This document shows positions 10,109-19,288 of a stretch of DNA of 64,000 bases, in pieces (within the stretch, counting starts at the first letter, position 1; the number at the start of each line of letters is the position of its first letter). Source of the DNA: Vicia villosa (lineage: Eukaryota; Streptophyta; Magnoliopsida; Fabales; Fabaceae); NCBI RefSeq assembly GCF_029867415.1, contig NC_081182.1, forward strand, positions 46,959,317 to 47,023,316. The letters run 5' to 3'. A model generated the notes under the pieces. The model saw nothing but the letters and a program-made list of their open reading frames with translations. It was not told the DNA's origin and searched no databases. Both the position numbers and the translations under genes were made by a program.

Positions 10109-12955
10109 TGATAAGTGCCAAATTGTAGTTATTTTGTGTATAGTTTTGCGGCACTTATCTTCTCTTTTTCCTCAATTTAGAGGCGTTTTAGTGTATATTA
10201 CATACAATACGTATACTTTGTATTTAATCAAGTTTTGGATTCATTTATGAACCGACTAATAGTTTCTCATTCATTTTGTAGGTATTTGAGCATGTATGGA
10301 GCATTAAGTAATAAAGCTTAAAGGATGCAATTTTGGATCAATAAAAGAAGAAGCAATAGAAGGAATAAAAAGTTGCAGACTGGTGTGGGTCGCCCAGGCG
10401 GAGCAATTGGCTCGTCGGGCAAGCATTGGAAATTTTGGTCTTGCTTCTGCCTTGGGCCGCCTCTTGGTCGCCGGGCGGAAGAAGAAGGAGTCTCCGGGCG
10501 AAAGAAGATATTTTGCTAGCTTATTGATGTGGCAGAGGCTGTGTGGCCAGGAATAAAGGTTTCATCGGACAGAGCAATTGGCTCGCCGGGCGAAAGTCGC
10601 GTAGCAGAATTTTGTTTATATTTCATTTTCATTTCATTTGTTAGGTTATGGTTTTGGGAGAGGGTTTTTGTTCTCTCAACTCCATCAACCACATTTTTCT
10701 CTAGGATTAGCTTAGATAACAACTTTGGGTCGTGCATTTGGTGATTCGGAGGTGGATTGCTCATCAACCGGCGCTGATGTTAAGTGCCAAAATGTAGTTA
10801 TTTTGTGTTTGTAAATAGTGGCACTTATCGATACTTTTTGTTAATACCGTTTGAATAATTCCCCGTTTTTTTGTATATTTGTATCGTTTGTGTTTTGTTA
10901 CGTTTTCGTGTAAATGTATATCGTTTGATAGTTTTGTTGTCTTTTTGTAGGTATTTATGTGTGTTCGAAGCTTTGAGGAATAAAGTGTCGAAGACACGGC
11001 GGCGAACACGCGATTTTACCAATTCATCAGCGGGCAAGGCTCAAAATAAGGATGATCAAATTCATCAATTTGGTTGCAATTTGTTCATTGTTAGATAGAG
11101 CATGGAATAAGCTTTCCAACGCTTCGAACCAGGCGCAAATCGGAGTTACAGTTCTCAAGATATGACCAAAATAAGATTTCCATTTTCTGTTGAGCGGGCT
11201 AAGCGGGCTTGACCGCGCTAAGCGCGGTCTGGGAGCATTTTTGACCCGTTTGGCAGAAAGTTGGGCGCTTAGCGCGGTTTTTTGGCGCTAAGCGCGGTCT
11301 GGAGGTTTCAGAACAATAAAAAACAGCCCGCTTAGCGTGCTGGGCGCGCTTAGCGCGGTCTGCGACTTCAGTTTTGGTATATATGTTGTAAAATCACATT
11401 TTTAGGGTTTTTTTATCATCCATTTCCCCCATGGAGTGGCTCTGGTCCAATTTTGATAGTTTAGAGGCTTAGGAAACACCATTGGGTGCGACGTCATGTG
11501 GATTGATCATGGATCTGTCTCGATTTCATTGTATCGGTGAGATCTTTCTGGTTCATCTTCTCTCTTCCCTTTGTTTCATTCCAATGGTGGGTGTTGTATG
11601 TATGTTTCTACTCTTATTGTATGTATATTTGTGGATCTTGGGATCGTTTATATATTTGCTTTACAAATCATCATTGTTGTTGTTCTTGATCTTTTTGCTT
11701 AAATGCTCTGGATTTGTGTTGTTGCAGACATGGACACCATAGATCTTGATTAGGAATGATAACTGTTAGTTTCTGGGTTGCAGACATGGATTTAGGACTA
11801 ACAATCGTAGTGGGTATCGAGTCTAATGCCTCCGTGTTGTTTGTGTCGGTGGAGAAATCGCTGATGTGAATAGTACGGTTGAGCTTTCGTCGGTGTTGCA
11901 GACATGGACACCGATGTGGCATCTCGAGTGATGCCCGGTGATGTTGATGCGTATTGTGAGTGTCGAGCGATAGATCTTCAGATTTAAGTATTCGACGGGT
12001 AGAACGAAATGCAATTCCATAACTATTTCTCTTAGACTATTGAGATTGTTTATCTGCTTTTATTTACTTTTCCCGCATTTACCTTTCCGCAACCAATCAT
12101 GAAACTTAGAACGCGAGATAGTCGAACGGCAGTTTTTCTCAACCGATCTCTGTGGACACGATAATTCCCGGATGAATATTTCCAAATCTTTTGTTGCTTG
12201 CCCTCTACCGCTTCAACAGCTGACAAACCAGAAGATTCATGGTTTTATCTCTATTTCTCTCTATGTATTTATCTTAGTTGGGTTTTGTATATATATTTAC
12301 TTTGAACTCATGTATATTTGTCGCCCATGGCGTTATATAAAGCTTGTTTTACAAATCCTTGTTGATTGTTATCTTAGATTTTTGCTCTGTGCTAGGGATT
12401 TGGGTTGTTTTAGAGATAGACTTCTTGAATCCTTATCTAGGATGATTATCTGTTAGTTTCTGGATTTTAGAGATAGATTTAGAGCTAACAATCTTTATGG
12501 GTGTCGAAGTTTAATGCTTTCGTGTTGGTTGTGTCGGTTGAGAGATCGTCGACACGATTGATATGGATGTCTGCTGTGTTGTTAGGGTGTGCTGAGAGAT
12601 CGTCGTCGAGATGATATAGTAGTCCTCTCTACTTTGGGTTAGAAATGACTTAGTGTGTGAGTGATGTCGGATGACATTGATGAGTATTGTAGGTTGAGTG
12701 TAACTGGTCGATAAGTTTAAGTTTGTGAGAAGTAGATTATATACAATGCTTGATAAGTCTTTTCTTTCTGAAGAATGAATTCTTTTTGTGTTGATATTTA
12801 CTTTTCCGTTTTAATATTTAAATTCATTCAAAACCAAACTCAGAACTATGGAAATTATTGAACGGCAATTCAATGCACTAGTCCCTGTGTAGACGATAAT
12901 TTCCCAGATAAATACTTCCAAAACATGTGTTGCTTGTCGCTTTACCGCTTCAACA
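10109..12955 (+). mobile_element. Solo LTR, copy 2, interrupted by a nested solo LTR
   Basis: Same LTR as 7022-8421, with the same TCTAC flanks (10104-10108, 12956-12960). It is therefore a duplicate made by the segmental duplication rather than an independent insertion. Its body is split at 10777/12219 by the nested LTR 10778-12218. Confidence 0.85.
10778..12218 (+). mobile_element. Nested solo LTR (1441 bp), related family
   Basis: Begins TGTTAAGTGCCAAAATGTAG, ends CGCTTCAACA, with target duplication GCTGA at 10773-10777 and 12219-12223; the empty site is preserved in copy 1 near 7685-7692. Start and end resemble the surrounding LTR, so the two are related families of the same lineage. At 11195-11365 there is a cluster of palindromic GC-rich words of the type GCGCTAAGCGCGG. 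No coding region is present. Confidence 0.9.
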
Positions 12956-13542
12956 TCTACTACTATGTACGAGTCTGTTATTTATACTAGTCTAAAAGAA
13001 TCATCGACGACATTTACACCTTTAAGCATGCGACACATATTCATATGTAACTTATACTTGTGAAAACACTTCCACATTACTAGGCTTACGAACTACTGAA
13101 ATATCCAATATCCCATGTTCTAGCTGCTCATAGTCATTAACTGCTTCTTCAAAACCATCAGATATGATATTTGTCGACACTCCTCTCTTCAACTAACTCT
13201 GAGACTTAAAAAATTTCTATCTCTTTTGATCGGATAACCTCGTCGACGCAAGTATCGTGTCGAGATCAACTTTCGTCAAAAATTCTCTTTTCTAGATTTC
13301 AAACATATTTAGAGGAAAAAGTTATCCTAATCCTATGGATCTGCTCTTGTAATTCGTCCAAACCATACCTATCATGCTGGTCGAGGCTCCTCGATCAACG
13401 CAATTGTTTATGTAGAAACTTAATTAATGCTTCCAACACTTAGCTTTGTCAAAGCTTGTTAATTAATTAATTTCCTTTTAGCTGAATTTCCATTAATTAA
13501 TATCATTTTAGTTGGAATTTTCAAGCTAACAGATGCCCCCCA

Positions 13543-13975
13543 AAAGGTCATTTTCTATCATATATGTTAGATGGAAGAAAGATAATGCTTTTGCAACCAC
13601 TTCGACAATGTTTACAATAGCCTGCACAGTCACATCTCCCTGGCCAAAATACATTACTATATTTCAAGCCAGCATTTTTTAGGCCAACATGCATTACTAC
13701 CCATCGGCCTTTGTTACAACTATTAGCCATGAACTATGTATTGGGCCTCTCGTATGGAACATTTAATCTAATTATAACCCGAGTATGCATCCATAAAAAT
13801 GAGCACTATGTAGCTTTAAGATCCATCAATTAGTCTATCAATGTTAAGCCACATATATGGATCTTTTGGACACACTTAATTGAGATTGGTGAAGTCTACC
13901 ATTTTCCTCATGGATTTTTTACCAAAACCACGTTAGAAAACAAGGAAGGATATTTGATCTTATTAATAAACCTGT
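13543..13975 (-). pseudogene. Ty3/gypsy reverse transcriptase fragment, copy 2
   Basis: Duplicate of the remnant at 9010-9440, with the same RT words on the minus strand (CPKDPY, NIDRLIDG, MDAYSGYN, FGLKNAG). Stops and small indels persist, so it is inactive. Here the upstream part of the same element (protease) is preserved at higher coordinates. Confidence 0.75.
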
Positions 13976-14144
13976 AATCTTTTCATTTCTTAACCTCTTC
14001 CATGATAATGATTATTTTTTATACTTCTACTTTTTGGTTACTCTAGATAACAGGCTTGGACCCTATTTTGAGGAAGAAGTGATGACATACCACAACCTTA
14101 TTTATTCTGGACATATCTGAGGGTGCCTAAGTGAATATATTTAT

Positions 14145-15180
14145 ATTTTTCTATAGCAATCTTATAATCTTGACTTTCTCTTTCTTTGAAAGATATGTTC
14201 CAATATTATTATTTTGAAAGCTTTTGGGAACCAATCGATAATATTTTAAAATCCTCCGTAGGCATTATCAAAAGGATATTTCATGGTTATATAGAGGGTG
14301 GATATAACTGCTTCTAACACATTAAATGTGGGCCTGCCTATGATGATGTTGTAGGGGGTGTGTTTTATTACAAGGAATTTAACATTGGCTATAATGGCAT
14401 TTTCTCCTCTCTCGAACATATTTCTAATTTACAAATGACCACAGACTTGCACCTTCTACTCTAAAAAACCCCACCAATGAGCCTTTGAAATGATGAAGGA
14501 GTTCAGGGTCCAATTGCAACCTTTCAAATGCCTCCTAATACAAAACATTAGATAAGCTCCAGAGATCAGTTATAACTCTTTTGATATACTAGTTAAATAC
14601 ATGCACACTAATGACCAATGGGTCATCTTCGTGAGGAAAATATTACTTGGCCAGCGATGTTACCTTCAATCCACATAATGAGTCATAAATATGCATAACC
14701 TGGATGACATATCTTCTCCAAGAAGAACCTCGACATGTTCATGTACCACCTTACCATTGTCTTCCTGAGTGTTTTTGTCAAGATTTTGCATTTGAGAGAG
14801 TATGATGCATCAATTAGGGACATTTGGATATTGAGGGAGGTGATGTACTCCTGAGATCACTCTTGCCATCAAAATATGTTAATGGAGATTTTTTGAAACA
14901 TTCAAGGATACGAGCATCCTAGACTTCAACGGAAAGAGGCTAAGGATCAAGAAACTTTTTCAATTTCAACGAAACAATTTGTTGTTGCCTTTGCTACAAG
15001 TCTGGCACATCTTCCTGCAAAACTTCATTTTGCCGCCACAATTCTTTCATAACGGTGAACATTTTTGTTACGGCTTGCCGGTCATCGTTGTTACTGCTTG
15101 TAGTATTTTTCACTATTGGAAAAAATGATATACTTGTGGAATTTTTCGAAGGTGACGCCCAAGAAATTTAATAGAAATTT
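14145..15180 (-). pseudogene. Ty3/gypsy gag-protease remnant
   Basis: On the minus strand near 14230-14660 there is a retropepsin-like remnant: FPHEDDPLVISVHVFN, a stop, then IKRVITDLWSLSNVLY (the position of the D-G-S catalytic motif, here degraded), EAFERLQLD, a FKGSLVGF segment, and later, in another frame, YNIIIGRPTFNVLEA. This matches the protease region of plant Ty3/gypsy polyproteins and precedes the RT in the right order. The part above 14700 is too decayed to read but may be gag-derived. Several frameshifts make it non-functional. Confidence 0.65.
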
Positions 15181-15342
15181 GTAAATAGTTGTTAGCCTAA
15201 CTGACCATATAACCAACAAAGCCTTATTTTTAGTGTTCTCTAGTATTCTATTTTTTCTATGCTACCCATATGCCTTTTATAACTCGGCTTCTACTTTCTT
15301 CACTCACACGATTACCGTCGTTAATATGTTTATGTTGATTAA

Positions 15343-15630
15343 TGATAGGAAGAAATTCCTACCAAGAATATAGAATTAGGGTTTAAACAATAAAAGAGAA
15401 AGACATTAAAATAAAGCTAAGAAAATAGAGATAAAAGATAAATTTGATTTCTTTGATTGATATCCTTAATTGTGTCAAAGACACTACATATATAGTATTC
15501 ATAGTGGATCCTTAACTAGAAGACCCAAACACTATAAAAAGCCCAATAACTATAAAAGTACTACTAATAAAAATTAGACATTAATTTAAATAACTAAATT
15601 ATTTATCTAAATAATTTCTCTTCTCTATCA
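15343..15630 (-). repeat. 3' LTR of the captured-gene element
   Basis: 288 bp, TG...CA bounded. The fusion ORF runs through the LTR edge, and its stop codon at 15599-15601 lies inside this LTR, so the last ten codons are LTR-encoded. Confidence 0.95.
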
Positions 15631-18514
15631 TTACCAACCCCTTCAAAAACAACCTTGTCCTCAAGGTTGTAAACCAAATTGCTAAATCAAGTTTTCCTGG
15701 ATCCCATTGCTTGAATTTGGAGAGCCAAACTTTTTTGCACATCTTCAATTGCTCACTAGGATCCCCACATGTTATCCTCCTTTCACTTACAAGGCTGACA
15801 GTTTTAGAACTATAACAGGTTCCCTTATTTGTACCATGGGTGGGGGACAGTAAGTTTAAAGGGGTATACGTGAACCAAGTAAACAATCTAGTAACCCAAA
15901 CTTTGCCTCCAAGCACAAGTTGTTGTTCAGAAGCTTCATGTATTCCTTCTAGTGGGTTGGCATTATAGACAAGATACCATACACACTGGTTACTGAAGAT
16001 ACACCTCAAGCCTTTAGCAACAACCTGCCGGCAAACACCGGAGCCCAGCCAATTATGAATTACTGTTCGTGGAAGGAGCTTTGTGGGAAATGTCACAGGA
16101 GTCTTGTTTTTCGAAAGAGCCATGTGTTGAGCATTCAATACAAAATATTGATAAGCATCATTAGCAGTCATGCTGTGATCCTGAAGCCACTTATTCACAC
16201 GGGCAGTATTGGTCCAGCAATCTGTATTCACTTCATCTTGAGCTTCAAATAATTTTCGATGCGTCAATAGTTGGAAGATAAGATATGCAATCTCCATCAC
16301 AATACTAGCAAATCTTGAAAATTGCAGAGATGAATCTGCATCGATAGTAACCGAAACCCCACCATATTGGAACAATAAGGGCAGTAAGTGATACAATAAT
16401 GCCATAAGAAACATAAGCAAGTTCATATCTGCCTGTCTTCTGTCGAATTTTTGCTTGGCTCGAATATTTGCAATGCTGCCGCATAATAGAGAGGTTCCAA
16501 GAACAAGAAGAAGGTCGGAGAGGATGGAACCAAGTAGAGAATACTTGACCACATCAATTTTGTTATTGCTAAGTGCAAATATTGCAATGATGAGTTCTGT
16601 AGAAATACTAGATGGATCCTGTTTCGACGCGAGAAACTTCTGAACGATCTTGGACGCACTGTCAAGCAACTGCTCTCCTTGAGGAAGTTTGTAAACAGAC
16701 ATAACAGCCAGAATAGCATTTCTCCAAACAAAAGGATGATGATGTTCGAGATTCGACAAAATCGAAAGGATCAACGGTTCAATGATATCAGATTCATTAA
16801 TACGGCAAAGGAACCAAAGAATGAACTCGTTGGGCGATTGAAGATTGTTACGGAGATTCTGACAACTGAGGATCATCTGTACTCTAAACATTTCACTGGT
16901 CTTATCATTGATAATAGAATCATGTTCAGACTCAGAGTAATCCAACTCTATAGCAGTGAAAATAAGACTCTCAAACAGTTGACGCAGGTTCGCCTCAGGT
17001 GGTGGAGGTACCGCCGTAGCAGCGGCATCAATCAACAACACAGTCTTAAGCAAAATCTCAAGCAAAGGAGCAGCAAAATTATCGAGACAATGCTTTGAAG
17101 TAGCAATCAAATGAAGAACAATTTTAGTATCAGAAGTAGTGTTAAAAATTGAACCTTTTTCTTCAAGCTTAGCTCTGAAAGTGCGATAGTTAACCAAATC
17201 AATGTCACTAGTTTTCTGATCATTGATTTGAACCACTGCTTCTTCAGCTTGTGCGTCTACTTCCAGTTTCTTTTCAACACTGTTGCTTTCTTTTGCATAT
17301 TCTTGTGCAATTTCTCCCACCATTTCTAAAGGGCTTATATCACCTTCAATCAAATGAAGCTGAGGATCAGTACTGAAAGTAATAACCTTCCCTTTCCAAG
17401 GTTCCTTACTCAATTCAGAAACCAACAATCCTAACGCAACAGACACCACCATAGGGATCCCATCCATGCTCCCAGACACATCACACACAACAATACAATT
17501 AGTCATCTTTCCTTTTTTGAGCAAATCATCAACTATTCTCTTCCATTGCAGCTCAGCAACTTCCCCACCATCTCCATCACCCAAAGACCCTATAATCTCA
17601 TGGTGAATCAAAGCACCAGCTGCAATAGTAGTCTTCCCATCTTTCTTGTCGTTAATCTGTTTACGAATTGCGGATTCAGTGTTTCGGATGTCGACAATGG
17701 GCTTAGAGCGGAAGAGAGACTCGGCATCACGGTAGCCGGTAGTGGAAATGTGGTGGTCGTCGAGATGAGGCGACGCCGCTGGAGGAGATAAGACTCTCAT
17801 GGTTGTGGCGGTGAGCGGTGGTTGGGGTTTATAGATTGACGCCGGTGGTAGCTCCAGTGGTGAGATCTCTCTCACCGACTCTATTTCTTCAGTTTTCTGG
17901 AGTTCTTCTATAGATGCTAAGTCGAGATAGGATCCGATAGCTGGACCTTCTCCTTTTTCGGCCATCATCGAACAGAATGCTAGGGTTTGGTTTTGATTTG
18001 TACGCGAAGGAGAAAAGACTATGGGTTTGGTGTTTTTGGTGACGGGAAGAGTTAACTGAATAAGGGCTGAGTCAGGTAGAATCCTTGGAAATGGAAGATG
18101 CGTTGTCATTCCTCCTCTGACTGCACTAAGCATGTTTTGTTTTTTTAGTTTCTTTTTCTTAAAAGAGGGGTGAGACACCTGCAAGTGTTTCTCAAAATCA
18201 CGTTTAATTGTGTAAAAGGTTTTTGTTGGTTGTAGTTGATGATGATTATGGTAGTAGTATGAATAAGGAGATGATGAATATGGGTTAGGATTAGGTGTAT
18301 GTGGTGAATACCCATGATTTGGATACAAACTTGGTGATGGTGTTGGAACATATGGATTTGTGTAATAGGGTGAGAAAAGTTCCCATGGAAATGATGGAAA
18401 TGAAGGTATGGTAGGAGTTATGAAAGAGGGGTTTGTGGGATAGGTAGGAGGAATGCTCCATTGATGAGATGAAGGTGTAAGATAAGGGTAATTCATTGGA
18501 GGATTTGAGTACAT
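15599..18514 (-). CDS. Chimeric retrotransposon-borne ORF built from at least seven host genes
   Basis: One uninterrupted ORF of 971 codons starts with the ATG 15 bases inside the 5' LTR and ends within the 3' LTR. Residues 1-134 are Pro/Tyr/Ser-rich with a basic KKKKLKKQ patch (119-126). Recognisable segments follow in order: about 239-290 COG1 N-terminus; 291-391 DUF2828/vWA; 440-474 amidophosphoribosyltransferase; 475-515 exportin-2; 546-636 coatomer beta; 637-759 CAX exchanger; 760-870 GH20 beta-hexosaminidase. The last 100 residues look like retroelement 3' sequence read in frame. Segments 135-238, 392-439 and 516-545 are unassigned. Every piece is a truncated domain, so parental activities are not expected; the CAX part would still supply membrane helices. 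The frame has survived with no stop, which fits recent origin or selection. It could be translated from an LTR transcript, but nothing here proves it. This is not a normal host gene. Confidence 0.9.
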   Translation of the reverse strand: MYSNPPMNYPYLTPSSHQWSIPPTYPTNPSFITPTIPSFPSFPWELFSPYYTNPYVPTPSPSLYPNHGYSPHTPNPNPYSSSPYSYYYHNHHQLQPTKTFYTIKRDFEKHLQVSHPSFKKKKLKKQNMLSAVRGGMTTHLPFPRILPDSALIQLTLPVTKNTKPIVFSPSRTNQNQTLAFCSMMAEKGEGPAIGSYLDLASIEELQKTEEIESVREISPLELPPASIYKPQPPLTATTMRVLSPPAASPHLDDHHISTTGYRDAESLFRSKPIVDIRNTESAIRKQINDKKDGKTTIAAGALIHHEIIGSLGDGDGGEVAELQWKRIVDDLLKKGKMTNCIVVCDVSGSMDGIPMVVSVALGLLVSELSKEPWKGKVITFSTDPQLHLIEGDISPLEMVGEIAQEYAKESNSVEKKLEVDAQAEEAVVQINDQKTSDIDLVNYRTFRAKLEEKGSIFNTTSDTKIVLHLIATSKHCLDNFAAPLLEILLKTVLLIDAAATAVPPPPEANLRQLFESLIFTAIELDYSESEHDSIINDKTSEMFRVQMILSCQNLRNNLQSPNEFILWFLCRINESDIIEPLILSILSNLEHHHPFVWRNAILAVMSVYKLPQGEQLLDSASKIVQKFLASKQDPSSISTELIIAIFALSNNKIDVVKYSLLGSILSDLLLVLGTSLLCGSIANIRAKQKFDRRQADMNLLMFLMALLYHLLPLLFQYGGVSVTIDADSSLQFSRFASIVMEIAYLIFQLLTHRKLFEAQDEVNTDCWTNTARVNKWLQDHSMTANDAYQYFVLNAQHMALSKNKTPVTFPTKLLPRTVIHNWLGSGVCRQVVAKGLRCIFSNQCVWYLVYNANPLEGIHEASEQQLVLGGKVWVTRLFTWFTYTPLNLLSPTHGTNKGTCYSSKTVSLVSERRITCGDPSEQLKMCKKVWLSKFKQWDPGKLDLAIWFTTLRTRLFLKGLVMIEKRNYLDK
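15905..16237 (-). other. Captured fragment: GH20 beta-hexosaminidase
   Basis: ORF residues 760-870 contain DEVNTDCWTNTARVNKWLQD, NDAYQYFVLNAQHMAL, RTVIHNWLGSGV and VVAKGLRCIFSNQ. This is the second half of the catalytic barrel of plant beta-hexosaminidase. The Asp-Glu at 760-761 aligns with the family's catalytic pair and lies exactly at the fusion with the CAX piece. The barrel is incomplete and an internal stretch (around 803-812) is shortened. Confidence 0.9.
16238..16606 (-). other. Captured fragment: CAX-type vacuolar cation/proton exchanger
   Basis: ORF residues 637-759 contain TELIIAIFAL, then KIDVVKYSLLGSILSDLLLV and LGTSLLCGS, a charged loop with KFDRRQAD, further hydrophobic segments and HRKLFEAQ. 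This is the middle of a plant CAX antiporter, starting within the first conserved cation-selection repeat (its upstream Gly-Asn is missing) and ending in the acidic-loop region. It would add about three to four membrane helices. Confidence 0.93.
16607..16879 (-). other. Captured fragment: coatomer subunit beta
   Basis: ORF residues 546-636 contain QMILSCQNLRNNLQSPNEF, then FLCRINESDIIEPL, NLEHHHPFVWRNAILAVMSV and YKLPQGEQLL. These are diagnostic of the N-terminal HEAT-repeat trunk of beta-COP, a COPI coat subunit. Several substitutions and a small deletion after NEF suggest decay or divergence since capture. Confidence 0.92.
16970..17092 (-). other. Captured fragment: exportin-2 (CAS/CSE1-like)
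   Basis: ORF residues 475-515 contain HCLDNFAAPLLEILLKT and LLIDAA, then LRQLFES. This is characteristic of a HEAT-repeat stretch in plant exportin-2, the recycling factor for importin alpha. Only about 40 residues are present; a short poly-Pro insertion (503-506) differs from what I remember of the family. Confidence 0.7.
17093..17197 (-). other. Captured fragment: amidophosphoribosyltransferase (PurF-type)
   Basis: ORF residues 440-474 contain NYRTFRAKLEEKGSIFNTTS followed by DTKIVLHLIATSK. This corresponds to a short stretch in the glutaminase half of plant amidophosphoribosyltransferase, the first enzyme of purine synthesis. Only about 35 residues are present and no catalytic centre is included. 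Confidence 0.72.
17342..17644 (-). other. Captured fragment: DUF2828 / vWA domain
   Basis: ORF residues 291-391 match the C-terminal vWA-like part of plant DUF2828 proteins: GEVAELQWKRIVDDLLKKGK, then VVCDVSGSMDGIPM with an intact metal-ion-dependent adhesion site (DxSGS, 345-349), then VSELSKEPWKGKVITFS and LHLIEGD. The domain is cut after about 100 residues. The parent function is unknown. Confidence 0.9.
17645..17800 (-). other. Captured fragment: COG1 N-terminus
   Basis: ORF residues 239-290 contain GYRDAESLFRSKPIVDIRN and a following AIRKQINDKK stretch. This matches the N-terminus of plant conserved oligomeric Golgi complex subunit 1, including a Met-Arg-Val start-like sequence (239-241). 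The piece stops in the middle of the first conserved helix region, just before the DUF2828 segment, with a lysine-rich junction. Confidence 0.8.
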
Positions 18515-18529
18515 GATGAAAGCACCAAT

Positions 18530-18817
18530 TGATAGGAAGAAATTCCTACCAAGAATATAGAATTAGGGTTTAAACAATAAAAGAGAAAGACATTAAAATA
18601 AAGCTAAGAAAATAGAGATAAAAGATAAATTTGATTTCTTTGATTGATATCCTTAATTGTGTCAAAGACACTACATATATAGTATTCATAGTGGATCCTT
18701 AACTAGAAGACCCAAACACTATAAAAAGCCCAATAACTATAAAAGTACTACTAATAAAAATTAGACATTAATTTAAATAACTAAATTATTTATCTAAATA
18801 ATTTCTCTTCTCTATCA
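18530..18817 (-). repeat. 5' LTR and likely promoter of the captured-gene element
   Basis: 288 bp, reads as identical to the left LTR. On the minus strand a TATA-like CTATATATG word is present near 18672-18682, so this LTR could drive the ORF, whose ATG lies only 15 bases past the LTR edge. Confidence 0.9.
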
Positions 18818-18822
18818 ATTAA

Positions 18823-19288
18823 TGTTGTTTTCCTTCCATCTGTAGCCTTGTTTGAGCCTAATGGCCACAAGGACCATTAACATTGTTGCATTCATATATG
18901 TCAAATTCATCAAGACTAATATTTATGATTTTGCATCCATACCTTAGCTTAAGCTAACCACGATATCGGACGAGCTTATTTAGGGTTATGATTCATTAAT
19001 GCTAAGCTGGTATCTAACCATTAGCTTAAGCTGATCACGAGACCGAACAAGCTCACCACCTCTTCCAAACGGCAAGCTCTTGTACTTCTCTCGATTCTTT
19101 CCCTTTGAATCTTCTCTAAGTTCTATGCATGGAGTGTAGAGGTCTGTTGATGTAGAGTATATCTTGAGTACATATGAATATACCGACTCACACTCTTCCA
19201 AACACAGAACGTGTAGAAGCGAAGTGTTTTGACTTATAAGAAAATTGGACAAACATATAGACATAACGTTACAATTCTATTAATAAAT
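18823..19288. other. Spacer, no gene recognised
   Basis: No transposon end or coding segment is convincing. A near-repeat, AGCTTAAGCTAACCACGA versus AGCTTAAGCTGATCACGA (18949, 19024), is present, each followed by a GACGAGCTTATT-like or GAACAAGCTCA-like word. Confidence 0.35.

Larger units (their letters stand above)
9619..14144. repeat. Tandem segmental duplication, unit 2 (4526 bp)
   Basis: Second copy of the 3.08-kb unit. It is longer by 1446 bp because a solo LTR plus its 5-bp target duplication (10778-12223) inserted after the duplication; without it the unit is 3080 bp. Small substitutions between units are scattered, for example near 9929 and 13741. Confidence 0.9.
15343..18817 (-). 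mobile_element. LTR retrotransposon carrying a captured multi-gene fusion ORF
   Basis: A complete, compact (3475-bp) LTR element. LTRs at 15343-15630 and 18530-18817 are both 288 bp and read as identical; they start TGATAGGAAG and end TTCTCTATCA. A perfect 5-bp target duplication ATTAA flanks the whole (15338-15342, 18818-18822). Orientation is minus: on that strand the 5' LTR (right) is followed by ATTGGTGCTTTCATC, a possible primer-binding site starting at TGG, and the 3' LTR (left) is preceded by a purine-rich GAAGGGGTTGGTAA tract. No gag, protease, RT or integrase is present, so mobility must have been supplied in trans. The interior is one 971-codon ORF made of host gene pieces. Confidence 0.95.

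Noticed and set aside
16679..17098. A 139-codon plus-strand ORF
   Set aside because: It is antisense to the chimeric ORF, which has clear homology on the other strand.
15599..18514. The 971-codon frame as an ordinary host gene
   Set aside because: It lies exactly between identical LTRs with a target duplication, ends inside an LTR, and its segments match unrelated proteins, each truncated.
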